The position numbers and the translations under genes were made by a program. The notes beneath the pieces were generated by a model. The model ran no database searches, was not told where the DNA came from, and saw only the letters and a list, made by a program, of their open reading frames with translations. Below, in pieces: positions 1-12,600 of a stretch of DNA of 64,000 nt. This DNA is from Ectocarpus siliculosus (Eukaryota; Sar; Phaeophyceae; Ectocarpales; Ectocarpaceae), in NCBI GenBank assembly GCA_000310025.1, contig FN649734.1, positions 4,647,735-4,711,734 of the forward strand, read 5' to 3'. Position 1 is the stretch's first letter. Each line of letters opens with the position of its first letter.

Positions 1-117
1 TCGCCTCTGCTCAATCGTTATCTCACCCCTCCCCCCCCCCCCCGCCCGGGCCGCCTCTGCTGCTCTGTTTGCACACCGCCCCGTCTCCGGCCTCTCGCGC
101 GACCGGACCAAATCAAC

Positions 118-3100
118 ATGAAACATAAAAATTATCATCGCCAACAAAACAAAAAGGTTAAGCCGGTAGTCGTTCCGCCAGCGTTGGACAAGCTGTGGTC
201 GGTCACGTGCGCGGCCCACTTCTGCCCGATCAAGAAGAGCGACGAGGATTTTCTCAGGGGCAAGCAGCTGGAGATCCTTGGGAACTTCGGCGTTGCTCCC
301 GGCACCATGCGGAAGAGGGCGGTGAGATGTTAGTGCAGCAGTACAGTCTGGTTATCGCGGCGAGAATTTTCTTGGATTTTCTGGTATACGGTACCCCCGT
401 CCTTGTCCCTTCCCCACGCCCCCCCCTCTCTCTGCAGCTGCCAAACGTGCTGTCGTGGAACGATCAGGCAAATATTTTTTTTTCCCTCAACCAATGTCCC
501 ACACTAGTGCATGGTGCTTCTGCGTTACGTGAGATGACAGTAGTATGTAGTAGTATATAGTCCTCCGTTGCGGAACGGGGTGCGCAGTCAAATGAGCCCT
601 ACGCCCGCCCCCCCCCCTCTTCTCTCCCCTCGTCCAATTGGTTTGCGAACCTCTACTGCTGCAGGAGGAGTTCGAAGGCACTTTTTTGCACCCCACCATG
701 GGCCCGGAGGATATCGGAAAAGGTGGGTGGTCTGATGTTTGTTGTGCTATCTTCGCACGGGAACGACTTTTGGTTTTGGATTCTCCTCGGTACGTTGGAA
801 AACTCCCTGCTACGCTGGTCCTGGCGATTTCTCGATTAGTCAGTGTGCATGCTGATTTTAAGTCAATTAGCAATATCCCACATGGGGAAGGACGTACATC
901 TCGGCGTCAAACGTCGTTTCAGGCGGGGGGGGGGGGGGGGGGGGGGAACCCCAAGAAAGGGGGGGGGGGGCCAATCTTTTGGCCCGGGCCCAAAAGGAAA
1001 ACCCCCCTGGAAAATTTTTAAAATTTTTTGTAACCCGGAAAGATCCCTATTGGGGTTGGGGAATTTCCCCCACGGCCCAGGAAAGGACCCGTCCCCGTCA
1101 TTTGCCCCGGGATGCCGAAAGGTTCTAATTGAAAAACAAACCGGGGGTTTTAAGCCCAAAACCCCTCCCACCCCACCCCCCTTTTTTCCCGGAAAACTTT
1201 CCCCCCCGTTGCGGGCCCAAAAATCCCCCACAAAAAAAAAAACCAAGAGCTCAAACTGGGTTGGGGGGCCGCCCCCCGGCGGGCCCCNNNNNNNNNNNNN
1301 NNNNNNNNNNNNNNNNNNNNNNNNNNNNNNNNNNNNNNNNNNNNNNNNNNNNNNNNNNNNNNNNNNNNNNNNNNNNNNNNNNNNNNNAATGGCCAATTTC
1401 CCACAGGGGGGAGGTATTATATTTGGGGGAAAAAAGCATTTTGGGGGGGGGGGGGGGGGGGGGGAGGGTACTCAGAGGAAGGGGCGGGCGTGCCAATCGT
1501 TTGGTCTGGGCACGAACGGAACAGCCCTCTGGAATATTTCTAATATTTCTTGTACTCTGGAAGTATCGCTATTGGTGTTGGGTAGTTCGCCCTACGGCCA
1601 CGGAAGGCATCCGTCCGCGTCAGTTGCACCGGGATGTCGGAAGGTTCTGATTGGAGATCGAAGCGGTGGTTTTGATGCCAAGACGCCATCCATCGCGACC
1701 CTCTGTTTGTCCTGAAACTCTTCCTCCTCTGTCGCGGCACGAACAGTCCTCGACGAGGAGAAGAGCAAGGAGCTGAAGCTGGGTCTGGTGCCGGCGCTCG
1801 GGCGGCCCTACGAGGACCTGTGGGCGGAGGAGAGCTACGTGGAGTCGCTGGCGAGCCGGTCGTGGTCGTCCCTGGCGAGGGACTCGTCGCAGCACGTGGG
1901 TCTTTTGTGGCTGTTTGTTTATTTAGTGCTGGTATCGATCGGCCGTGCCGCCAGGGGGGAGGGGCACCAGTCTTTTGTGTGGGTAGCGTTTGTGAGGGCT
2001 GCTGTAGCTTTCGTTGCGGTTTCTATTGGTGCTGTTATCGATCGACTGCGCCGCCAGGGTGGACACCAGTCTTGTGGCTGCATGAGGGCTAGCTTTCGTC
2101 GTTGCCATGCATACGTGTTTTTTCTTTTCTGGTCTTTAGTTGTTGTCGTCGTCATTATCGTTGGCCGGTTTCGTTTTGTTCCCCCGGCGGCGGCGTGTTT
2201 CGCGCCTGCTTGATATATCCCCCAACACCATTTTTTGTTTATTGAGTTGAGAATCACCTCTCCCTTTGCATTTTGTTTGTTTCCACGCGGGAGATAGACT
2301 GGTGTGACCGACCAATCCTACAGCACATAGTAGAACACCTTTTGCTCGTGAGTAATGCTCCGCTGTTGAACCGTCCTCCTCCAAAACCGTTGTTCAGGCG
2401 GGTGCCTCCACATCAGGAGCATCGGCGGCGGCGGCGGGAGCGGGAACAGACACGGGAGCAGACGCCGCTGCGGCGAAGGCGGGGGGGGGGGGAGGCTCCG
2501 CGGAGGGAGAAAGGGGCAGCCTCCGGGCGGGCGGGCGAAAAAACAGCGGCGGCGGATTCGGCTCCTTCAGCGGAGCGGCGGCGCTGCTTCTTCACGGTTC
2601 GTCGCCATTGGCAGGTGGCGATGGGGGGGCGGACGGGGCGGACGCCGTTGTGGGTTCCTGCTTGCCGATGGCGAGGGACTGGACGGAGGTGGTACCGTCG
2701 CACGACGAGGCTAGCTTCCGGCGGTGCCTAGCGGAGAGCAGGTCGAGGGGGGGCGTTTTTGCGGGGAGGAGGGGGTTTTACTTGCAGAGGGGCGGCGATA
2801 TCGACTGGGAGGCGGAGGAGGTGGAGAGGGAGAAAGAGAGGAGGAGGGCCGCGGCAGGCTTGGAGGTGAGCGAGTGCCGTGTGATGATTGGTTGGGGGCG
2901 GTGCTGTGCGTACAGTCTCTTGTCGCCTACCGGGCGCTCAACTGTTGATTCAGTTATTCGTGTGGGTGAAAGACGTTTTGTGCTGTTTTTTTTTTAGCTG
3001 GTGTTTGTGCGTGTATCGTAGGCTCTCTCGCCTCCCGGGCGCTCAACAGCAATTCAGCTTTGCGTGTGGGTGGAAGACGTTATTCTTTCCATATTTATTT

Positions 3101-6100
3101 AGCTGGTGTAATATGCGTGAACGCGCTCTCTCTCGCCTGCGGGGCGCTCAACAGTTTTTGCTGGGAGTGAAAAACTTTTTTTTTGTTTTTCCCGCTTTCT
3201 TTTTTGCTGTGGGTGGCATCTCGAGAAACTAGGCTCCGATGCGTCCGGTCTAACTGAGACGGGGCCTCGGAAAAGCTTGGTTCGGTGCCGCGTGTGTAGG
3301 GTGCAAGTGTGCACAGCGTAGGTTACGGGGTAGGTGTCCGCGCGACGGTTGTCCCTCGAAGGGCTTGCTCTTGCGTGTCCGGTGGGAGACGCGGGGTTGA
3401 CCGGTAATCCGGGGCCATCGTTTATCGCTCTGAGTTTTCTTTCGGCGGTCGTTTTTCGTCTCGGGCGTGCGTGCTGTGTGTGTGACAATCTGCTAAGCTC
3501 TGTGTGCCGATCGCTGCTGCTTGTTTGGACGCCCACCGCAGCTCGGCGGTAGTGTCGTTGGTTTGTTGTCTTGCTTGTGCGGTGTGAAGGAAGCGGGGCG
3601 TTGGGGTTGATACATATCGGGCACGCTCCCCCCCCCGGTTGTCCGGTCAAGGGGTGAAACTGTTCGATCTCTTGATCAAGACACAGTACATAAGATTGTC
3701 TCAATGCCTCCGTTTCGCCTGTAGATCCTTGTCCTGGCGTATTGCGTTTGTGCGTGTGCCGGGGTTGTTTCTCGTACCGATGTCTCTTTTTTTGCTTGAA
3801 TGTTAGTCGTGTTTTTTTTTTGTTTTGTGTGAATGGGTGATGCTGTTGCACTACAGCAGCACAGTAGTATTGTTTTCGATCGTTGTTCGTGTGCGTCGTG
3901 TCATTGTGGGTGCTGTCCTCACGGCTTGAGCCTGCGTCGTGTGCCGTCACCGACGTGTTGCCCCCCTTCCACCACCTTGCTTGATGATTCTCCGTCCCCC
4001 CTGTGTTGTCTTTCGCCCTTTTGTTCCTGCTGTGCGCTGCGCTCCCACGCGTCGTGTGCGCCATGTTAGGCGCCACTACCACCCGACCTTGGGAATAAAG
4101 GAGCGAACGGGAGCTCGCGTAGTCGAAGCCTTCCGGGCACGAAATCAACAACAAGAACGCCATCGGGTGAGATACCACGGGTCGTAGCAGCGGTAGTCTA
4201 CACTACTCGTGGCAATATTTTTTAGGTTGGCATTCATTGCACAGCAGTCGGGGTCCGTCAATAAGCGCGGTGTAGTGACAGTCTCCCTCGACCTCTCTAT
4301 TGATGGGGTGGTAGTACACAGTAGCACCAAACAATGACGCGACCACCTCCATTTCATTGAGCCCCCCGCCCGAGTCATCCTTGTGAAATGTAGCCTGGGC
4401 CGGCGAAAACCCGGCATATCACTCTTCCGTCCCGGCATTGTAGGGATGCGAGGCTAATGGCCTAATGACTACGGCATGCGTTTACACCCCCTACCTGCCT
4501 CAAAAGGCTCCCTTGTCGAGATCGACGAGGGCGTCATTGTCGCGAAAGCTTTCCGCTCGAGGGGCGAGAAGGACAGGGCAGCGGCGGCGGCGGCGGCGGC
4601 GGCGGCGACGGCGGCGACGGCGGCAGACATTAACACCAAGAACGCTCCTCAGCACTCGCGGCCGCCGCGGAAGGCCAAGCGCTGCGCCGCTTCTCGCACG
4701 GAGATAGGAGCTGGCCCCGGCGCTGCGCCCGCCGTAGCCGAGTGCCCCTCAAGAACAGGAGCGGGGGCCCCGGGGTACTCTCCCGTTGTTGGTTGCGGGG
4801 GTTCCTCCGCTGCCGCGGGGACCCCGCGGGCCGCTTGGCCTGCGAAGGACGGGAATCGTGCGGTGACGTCCGGGGGCGACGGAGGGGCGGTGGCTGTCAA
4901 GAAGAGGACGAGCGTGAGGCTGAGGGGAGGGGCCGCCGCGGCCACAGCGGAGCCTCCTCCCTCGGCTGTTGCTGCTGCTGATGCTGATGCCGCTTTTTCC
5001 GGTGGCCAGTGCCACAGGCAGGAAGAAGAGGGGCAGGAGGAGGACATTGACGAGGTGTCCTGGGAACTGAGACGGCTCGCCAGGGACGAGGTCAAGGTTA
5101 ACGCCAAGAATCTCTACGCTCTCTCCGAGCTAGGAGGTGCGTTGTAGAAGCTTGTGGTGCGAAGCCGGGTGTGGGCGAGGTTGTAGATGTACTCATATGG
5201 CACGAGAGGGGGTGGGGGGGTGATGGGCGTAGCAGTACCATGTGGCGTGCCCCAATCCTATTACCTTTTAATACATGTCCCTTACGAGACAGGGCGCTCG
5301 TACCGCTCGGTATGGGATGCCGCCAACATTCTGGCACTCTCGAAACCTGTCTACCGTGTTTGGATGTAGGAGAAACGATTGCTGATCTTGTCTCCGTCCC
5401 CATCGTTCAACCTAAGGTGTTCTTGCTGATGTTGTCCCCCACCCTTTTCATTCGGCCGGAGGGCAGGTCCGGTCGTGGCTTCCTCTTCTTGCCTGGAAAA
5501 GTCTGCATTCCAGAAAATATTCAGAGCGTTTCCGCTATTCAGTGATGTAGCGGTACATGCATGTTTACATCAGATACTTAGGTCACTTCGTATTCGTTGC
5601 TTGAGACCTGGTAATATCTGAACCCCGTGTTTCCATTTGTGTTTGTGTATTTTGTTTAAGAAATGTGTTCGGGTTGCCGCTATGCCGTATGGACTGTGTT
5701 TTGTCGACGTGAGCAGCCTACTGTCGGCAGGAGCGGAAGGTGTACCAGAGCGTGTTCGACCGCGACGAGTGGGCGAAGGATGTCCTCAGTAACGCGCTCC
5801 GCCTCAGCGAAGTGGGCAAGACCGTCGACCTGAAGGGGAAGGTGTGTGTGCGTGCGTGTTTTCTTCCTTAGCATCGACCGCGCTAACCGGCTGGCCAATG
5901 GAAAGACGAGGGTGTGTGTGTGTTCTCGGGGGAGGCAACAAGCCGTCTAGTCGCATGGGCCGCGTTCGCGGTATTGTTGTTGTGGTGGGGGTGGGTGTTA
6001 CGTTCTAAACTTGAACTTTCGAGGAAAAATAATCGTCTGCCGGGCTTTGGTGTCCGTGGGATGTTTTCTCTCACGATCCACATTTTCTGAAACGATCCCC

Positions 6101-9100
6101 CCCACCTCTCAACTCATGCCCAATCAAAACCAGCGGGCAAAGCCCCGTGGCGTCGGACTCGCGGACGACTTCCCCTATCACGACCCGACCCAGCTCCCCG
6201 TCCTCGAGGCGCTGCGGAAGCAGACGGTGGCCTACCAGCACCACCAGCGCAACCAGGAGGAGATGGGGGGCTTCGGGCTGGCGGAGATTGAGCAGGAGCG
6301 TGCTAGGCGGGAGAAGGTGGCCAACGAGGCTACGGCGGTCGCGGAAGCGAAAATGAAGTAAGTCTGTGGTTGTTGTTGTTATTGTTGTTGTTGTCAGTGT
6401 TGTTGTTGTTGGCCTTGGTGTTGGCATTGTCTCTACACGAACGAACCGGTCTGAGCTCCGCCTTTGGCACCGTCACTTCCGTCCTATTCTGAGCGAAATC
6501 TCACAACAGCGAACAAAGTAACATAAAGAGCGTACGAGTAACAATGCCCCAACATCCCACGACAAACCAACAGGGACTGGGAGCACGCGCGGCTGGCGGT
6601 AGGCCGGAAGGGGCAAACCGGGAGGGGACGCGGCATCCCCATCCCCGGGGGCGTGGCGCACCCGTTCCTCCTCGACAAGAAGACGGCCGACTTCCTGTAC
6701 TCGGTAGGGACGGGCGACGAGGTGGAGGTTAAGGACGAGTGGGACGTCTGGTGCCGGGCGAAGGTGGTTGCTGTTCGCGGGGAGGGGGGATGGGTGAGTG
6801 GTCCGGGAAGGGGGGCACCGCTATGTCCGTGCAGTGTGTCGGGGGGTGTACTCACAGCTGTGTACGCCGTAGTCGTTGGACCCTTCGCGGGGTGGGGTGA
6901 CCGACTAACCTCGCTGCGGAGTGAATTTCTGGTCCGTGGAGGAGAATGGTGGAAACTGTTCTACGCACGAGAAACTAGCGCGCCGGATCGATCGGCGATA
7001 TAGGTGTCTTTGTTATCGCTCTTGACGACGACGGCGCTCACTTATTGAAATGATCCCGGAAAATGAAAAACAATAACGGAGCCAGACCACCGCGTCCAAG
7101 AAAGGGAGGAAGCACGTTACGAAACCGGACCATCGGTTAATAAAATGACCAGGACAAACACGGGGCCGAATGAATACGTTCGATGTCCTGGCGTTCCGCA
7201 CTTGGTGCATTGCCCACCCCCCCCCCCCCCATTAGATGGGATGCCCAAATAACCCATGACATGTCTGGGTTGGCACATCAAACGCAAGGATAGTGACACT
7301 ACCAGCTCTGGTTCATCCTTGCGAAACGTGCGTGGGCTGCGCCGGCGAAATCGCTCCGTCCGGCATCGTGTAGGGATTCGAGGTCATTCGTCTAACGACT
7401 ACACCATGCGTTTTACATGAGTATACCCCCCCCCCTCGTGTGTGGGATATCTAATCTCTCGTCGTGGCTTCTTTTTCGACACAGGACCCCAAGAAGGACA
7501 CGAACGTGCTTCGTGCTGTGAAGGTCAGCTTCGAAGGCAGTGGTCCCGCGATGGATGCTTGGTGTTCGGTTGATGGAGGCATGGTGGCTAAGCCCGGGAC
7601 TCATCTTCCTCTTGTAAGTGTCTCGCATGTATCGGTGGTGGTGGTTGTGTTTTTTGTTCCCACTCGTGATTTCGAGGCATTTTTTTTCGTCGCAATTTTG
7701 GTGTTGTTGTTGTGGCAATCTAACTTGTGTGGTTGGGTGATGGAGTGCGCTCGGGCTATTTTGTAGAGTATAGTATTGTCTGCTGTCGTCGTCAATCGAT
7801 GTACTAGCGCTGTCTCCTCCTGTTGTCTCACCTTTTTTGTCTTGCCGTTTTTGTTGCAATCCTTCTTGCACTGCGCAGTCCAAGCGACAGCGTGCCCTGG
7901 CGGCCAGAAAGGCCAGCGTGGCTGCGGCTGCGGCGGCGGCGGCGGCCTCGTCGAGGGCGGGCGCCAAGCCAATCAGAATCCGCGCGTTTCACGGCCCCCG
8001 GCCCCCACCGGGCAAGGACTCGACAGCAGCGGTCTCGTCAAACGGCGCCGCTAACGGGAGCGCAAGCGCAGACTCCGAAAAGGTTGACGTCCAAGGTGGT
8101 GCTGCAGCCGCTAGCGCAAAGCGCAAACGGACAGGGTCATCGGACGACCGTCGACAAGGCAAACGGCCGGCAGCCGCCGGCGAGGGTTTTGGAGGAGGGG
8201 CGGGGTGCGTGGACGGGGAAACGCCGGCGGTGCCGGCGGCGGCGACGGCGGGTATGGTTCCTAGGTGTGCGCTGCGTGCAAGGGCTGGAAGCGACAGCGG
8301 GAACGAGAGCAGCAGCAGCACCAGTAGCGACAGCAGCAGCAGCAGTGGGTACAACGAAGTTAACGCGACAGGAAGGCCACGGAAGACGGCGGCGAGCTTC
8401 CGTCAGGCACGAAGGGCGAGCAGCAGCAGCGGCAGTAGTGGTAGCGGCGGGGTTGGCGGCAGCGGCGTCGGTGGGCTTGATACAATGGCTACTCGCTTAA
8501 GAGGCACGGGCGACGGGGGTGGCAGCGTGAAAGCAGCAGCGGCAGCAGGAGAGGCGGTATCGAAGGAAGCAGGCATAGCTCGGGACAGTAGAGTGGGCAG
8601 GAGAGGCCGTGGCGGAGCGGTCGTCCAACAGCGCAAAACGGCGCGGAATGCTGCTCACCACAACAGCAGCAGCCACTCTTCCCCATCGGACCCCTTGTCC
8701 TCTCGCCGCACGATGCCTCTCGGCCGGGGCCCGTCGCCGCCCGGCGACGTCGTCGTCCCGAACGGAAGCGTGCCGGCAGCAGTAGTTGCCGCTTCTCCTT
8801 CTCCCTCGTCGCCTTCTCCGTTCGGCCGGAGGAGTAGTGGAAGAGTCGCCGGTCTTTCGAACGGTACCGGGGTCGGGGGGGGCACAGCCAAGGACCTCCG
8901 GTCGGTCAACAGCGGCGGCGGCGGCGAGTCGGGGGTTAACAGCTCGAAAGGGGGAGCGTCCGTTTCCGCGGCGGTGGCGGCGGCGGGATTGTCAGCACCG
9001 GCGCCGGACTTTTCTCCGTCCTCGACGACGGCGACGGCGACGCCGCCGACACCGCCGCTGTCTACCGCTACTACTAGCGCCGCCGCCGCTGCCGCTGCGG

Positions 9101-9657
9101 TGACATCGGCCGGGAACGACAGCCCCAGGACGTCGGGACCCTGGGCTTCCGCGGTCACCACGACGCTCACGTCGTGGTCGGCGACGGCCTTGGGTAGGAT
9201 ATCTCCGACCTTGACGAACCGGTTCGTGGCAGCGGGGACAAACCCGGCGGCGGCCCCCGCAACTGCGGCAGCAGCCGCCTCTGCTGCGTGGCTCCCGGAC
9301 AGCAACAACGGCGCCGTCGGCGGCGGCCACAATGCCGGGCAGCCAAGGATCGGCGAGTTGGCGAACGACGCTGCTGTTGTTGGGAGCAATATTGTTCCGC
9401 CCAGCGGCTGTGACACTCTTGGTGGCGGTGTAAAGGCGAACCCCCATTCTGGTGCGGTTGTGGCTGCTGCCAACGGCCAGGCGGCGATTTGTTCAACTCT
9501 TGCTCCTCGCGATGCCGCCGCTGTTCCTACCACTGCTGCTGCTGCTTCCGCTGCTGCTGCTACCGTCGTAGGGGCATCTCCTACCCCTTCGGGCTTCGCT
9601 GCGAACGTTAGGGCGAGCGCGACGAACGGTCTCAAGGTTGTATTCCGCCGGTCGTAG
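118..9657 (+). CDS. Unknown protein with Tudor/MBT-like barrel and low-complexity C-terminal tail (12 exons)
   Basis: Exons read from splice signals and phase: 118-321, 438-467 (needs a GC donor, tentative), 665-722, 1747-1895, 2398-2865, 4070-4166, 4507-5136, 5717-5841, 6134-6357, 6574-6793, 7485-7613, 7879-9657 (TAG). All junction phases agree, giving about 1370 residues. The start is uncertain: ATG 118 could be intronic, with exon 1 beginning at an AG near 181 or the gene starting off-window. Residues about 704-775 (GDEVEVKDEW, AKVVAVR, VKVSFEG, WCSVDGG) resemble the bent beta barrel of Tudor/MBT/Tudor-knot readers, so a chromatin role is inferred. Before it lies a Glu/Arg/Ala-rich helix (IEQERARREKVANEA). 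Exon 12 (592 residues) is Ala/Ser/Gly-rich with Lys/Arg patches and is probably disordered. The N-terminal part (LDKLWSVTCAAHF...) is not recognised. Several conserved-looking blocks argue that it is a real gene; the function is open. Confidence 0.7.
924..1460. other. Assembly artefact: false duplication around a 100-N gap
   Basis: N's occupy 1288-1387. Sequence at about 944-1200 is a homopolymer-smeared version of 1461-1690: both carry the same order of landmarks (ccaatcgtttgg, gaacgga, ctggaatattt, cgctattggtgttggg, ccgtccgcgtcagttgcacc, gatgtcggaaggttctgatt). Conversely 1388-1440 is a smeared copy of about 875-923 (tcccacatgggg, aaacgtcgtttcagg). Both copies meet at a poly-G tract. The simplest reading is two opposing reads that failed in the same poly-G run, so the true locus is probably left flank + G(n) + right flank with no gap. 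Long open frames across the N's are meaningless. It lies inside an intron of the Tudor-like gene. Confidence 0.88.
1570..1690 (+). repeat. Dispersed repeat, family R1, copy 1
   Basis: About 110 bp containing a core like ggcatccgtccgcgtcagtt, followed by a gaccg-rich segment and ttttgatgccaagac. Related copies lie near 25855-25965 and 32858-32965. The element type is not recognised. Confidence 0.5.
2905..3195 (+). repeat. Three tandem units of about 107 bp in an intron
   Basis: Three diverged copies of a unit marked by cgcctcccgggcgctcaac occur near 2925, 3032 and 3137. Each is followed by a gtgtgggtg(a/g)aagacgtt-like block and a T-rich run. They lie in the intron between the exons at 2398-2865 and 4070-4166. 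No coding meaning is seen. Confidence 0.65.
4360..4495 (-). repeat. SINE/MITE-like dispersed repeat (family R2), abutting an exon
   Basis: Read on the minus strand: gcatgccgtagtcattagg, cctcgcatccctacaatgcc, gggacgga, ttttcgccggcccaggct, tcacaaggatga. The same blocks in the same order occur at 7300-7425 (-), 23400-23510 (+) and 52690-52800 (+). The copy ends only about 10 bases before the acceptor of the exon starting at 4507, so it supplies part of the intron's 3' end. A tRNA origin is possible but not shown: a B-box-like cctcgaatcc is present, but the spacing to an A-box-like gtagtcgttag is too short. Confidence 0.6.
6848..6895 (+). repeat. Partial R2 repeat
   Basis: gtactcacagctgtgtacgc followed by cgtagtcgttgga matches the head of the R2 copy at 52685 (gtactcagggtcgtgcatgc, cgtagtcgttaga). 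It sits just after the gtgagt donor at 6794, inside the intron of the Tudor-like gene. Confidence 0.45.
7300..7425 (-). repeat. SINE/MITE-like dispersed repeat (family R2)
   Basis: The minus strand reads gcatggtgtagtcgttagac, cctcgaatccctacac, gccggacggagcgatttcgc, cggcgcagcccacgcacg, tttcgcaaggatgaacca. It has the same block order as the other R2 copies and is intronic, 60 bp before the exon at 7485. Confidence 0.6.
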
Positions 9658-12600
9658 TGCCGTGTGCCGTGGAAGGTAGCGTGTTTGTGCTCGTGAGCCT
9701 GGGAGGAAGGTTATGAGGCGCGCCCCCCCCCACACACCTGGCACACGTATGTACGAGAGTTGGGATCTCCGAATACCCCCTCCCCCCCATGCGGATGGTG
9801 GGGCCGGTATTGTTATGTTAGGGCGAAAGCGGTGAGTTGAATTGGTGGAGGGTTGTGTCCTGCTGGCCGTGTGTGGATATCACCATGAGAAACAGTGACA
9901 GCATGCACCCCCACGGTTAGGGTGTGGGGTGAGCATTCTCGATGACCCTCAGCTTTTGTCCATGTCTCGAAAAAGGGTCAGAAGAAGAACAGCGATGGAG
10001 GCGGAGGGCGGGGGCAAGTAGCTGGTGTTGTGGCAGTGCGTATGGTTATGTGTTTAGACCGACCGGGATGTCGAGGAGCTTATCGTTAGATGCGTAACGA
10101 TGTTTGCGTGTTTATCACGAGGGCGCTTTTGTACGTGTCCCGTAATGAAAAAAACAGAAATCAAAATTGTGAGCTTTGTGATTAGTGGAATCCTCTACCA
10201 TGTGTCAACGAAATGTTATTAAAGATGAACAGGAAAGAGGGAAGGGGTCGGGAGGGAGTATTATTAGTAGTAGAGATCAACTGATCGATCGCACGCGTCG
10301 AAGCCATCTTCCGCCGTTTTATTTTTCGCCAATTTTTCAATGCCGGGCATTTTGCTGATTGAGTTGATTGGTCTTTATGGATGTGATTGTGCTGTTTCTG
10401 TTTTCACGTGTTTTTTGTCCCAGTAAGACAAAACGAAAATCACGTTCATTTAGTGTGAAAAATTGAGTTGGCAATTTCTATTTTTGGGGGGGGGTTGGGG
10501 CGGAGTTTTTCGACCGCGTGAGTGAAAAGCGACCGGTTGACTGCTGACAAAAAATGGGCGGTGGTATGCTTACGTACGGGGTGGAAGTTCCGTGTCCCCA
10601 TCATTGTTTTTCTTTTTGTGTCGTACTTGCGGTAGTAGTAGGATGTTTTTATGCAAGAGTATTCGGGAGGTGGGCTTCGTGACGCCCCATCAACGCTGTT
10701 ATTTAGGTAGATGTGTGTGCAACAAGCAACGACATTCATTCATCACATCAGACAGCCTCCGCACTCACTCCGCAAGAGCCCCACCAAGCGGATTCTACGG
10801 GGCCTCTGTGGGACAGATGGAAAAGGCACGTAGGCACGACGAACGGACCGGAGGACAACAGGTTATGAGCCTCGCCGTTAGACAAAGCTTACCGCGGTAG
10901 GCGTGTTTGGCGGGCGGAGGTAGGCGCGCGGGGTGCTTTCGTCGGCAGGTGTTGGTCTGGACAGTGCTGGGGCGAGAGGAGAGGAGCCGTCGATTGTTGT
11001 GTAGGGTTCTGGGAAATTTTGGAGGAGGACCTCCTGTACAGGCTACTGCTACTATTACTGCTCTTAGCTCTTTGACGAGTTTCTGCGTTATGTATCCTCT
11101 CGTCTTTGTTCTGCATCTATCTATCTGTCTCTGGCCGTGCGTTGGCGTGACCGACGTCGATATTTTGTGTGATGCAGGCATGGCGTTGGGTGTGGATCCG
11201 CTTATGCTATTTTTTCTGTGTCCGTCGGATAGGTCAGCCAGCCAGACCACCCTTGAAAAACCTCACGGAGGGTTTGCTTGTTTGTTGGTTGCGGGCGCAA
11301 CTGCTGTTCATTAATGCTCTTTGTTGTGTCGTCGGTGACTCCGATGCATCATCTTGGGATAGACGGACACAAGCAACAAGCAGCAAGCATTCCGAGCCTA
11401 GGGCCTTGGGGTTTGTTTCTCTTCTTGATTGAAATTGTTTTCGAGTGTTCGGTTGGGAGAGGCGCGATCGACCTTTCTTGTTGTTGTTGCCGGTCTTGAT
11501 GCTATATATGAAGTCCGAGTGTACTGGTAGGAGGGGGATGTGAATGTACGCCCGCCCGTCGGTGGGGCGCTGGTGTGCTGGCATACTTGTATGTCCTGCC
11601 ATCGGCGTATTTATATGCCGCCATGGACAAGTGTAGGTCTGTCACCACAACAAGGACTTATGTATGTAGGAAATCCTCCTCGATGCGATTGATTCTTTCT
11701 TGTCTTTACTCGTGATGGCGTTAGAGAGCATGAGGTTTATTGTTTCATCACGGTGGGAGGGGTGAGAAGGTGGGAGTGCTTTCGGGAAAGGGCACATCCA
11801 TTCTTGTAGTAATATTACCAAGGAGAGAAAATACAAGATGTTTGTGCATCATGACCTCCTCCGAAGGAAGGGACTACATGCATGCGTACATGATGAATCA
11901 GGTGTAAGACGCGAGACGGTGTGGATGATGAACACGCGATGCAAGAAAGTGTGTCGTCCAACGTGCTGCCGTTAGCCACAAATAAATCTTTGTTCGGGGT
12001 AAGTTAGCCGAACGCGAATGCCAAATCGAACGCGAACGCTACTACACCGTAAGAGGCGGAGCGATGGCACCCACCCCCGCTACTGACTTTAAGAAGTTCT
12101 CGATTGCTCCACTCCACACCCAACGGGGTGCGGAACGTTTTACCATGGTGTAATGGATAGCCCTCGACGAGATGATTCCAAAACCACTAATAATCGACTA
12201 AATCGTGGTGGCAAGGTTGGGACATTCTTGGTCGTGGAGAAATGATAATGGAGCTTTGAAAGTCGATCGAGCGGGGTACCCTTCTCCTAATGGGGTAATA
12301 CTCCTAAAACTACTCTGTACTCTGGAGTACTTCCGTTTCGACGTTTTGTTGTGCGTGGGGTTTCCCTACACATTTATTTACTTACTTGCTGCCTTGATCT
12401 TGCTCTTGCCCGCAACACTCTGTGTTTTCTGGGTTTCGAGCGTGCCGAATCTGAGCAGTCTAGATACTAGAGACTGGTTGGAGGGTCCGAACGCACTGCA
12501 ACGCACCCATATGCAGTTGCATCATCACCAACCAAATTGTTGACAAACCCGTTCACTTCATGCAAGCAAGATACTTGGCCTACATACACAATGCTCACAT

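Noticed and set aside
843-1715. Long open frames across the first N-gap
   Set aside because: They consist of artefactual poly-G/poly-C sequence and N's; the flanks are smeared copies of one another.
3099-4178. 359-codon minus-strand frame
   Set aside because: It runs antisense through an intron and a coding exon of the Tudor-like gene, has chance composition, and shows no motif.
8655-9635. 326-codon minus-strand frame
   Set aside because: Antisense shadow of the Ala/Ser-rich last exon, whose plus frame is phase-linked to the preceding exons.
12141-12175. tRNA-like head (tggtgtaatggatagc)
   Set aside because: An A-box-like string only; no B box or stems follow within tRNA distance.
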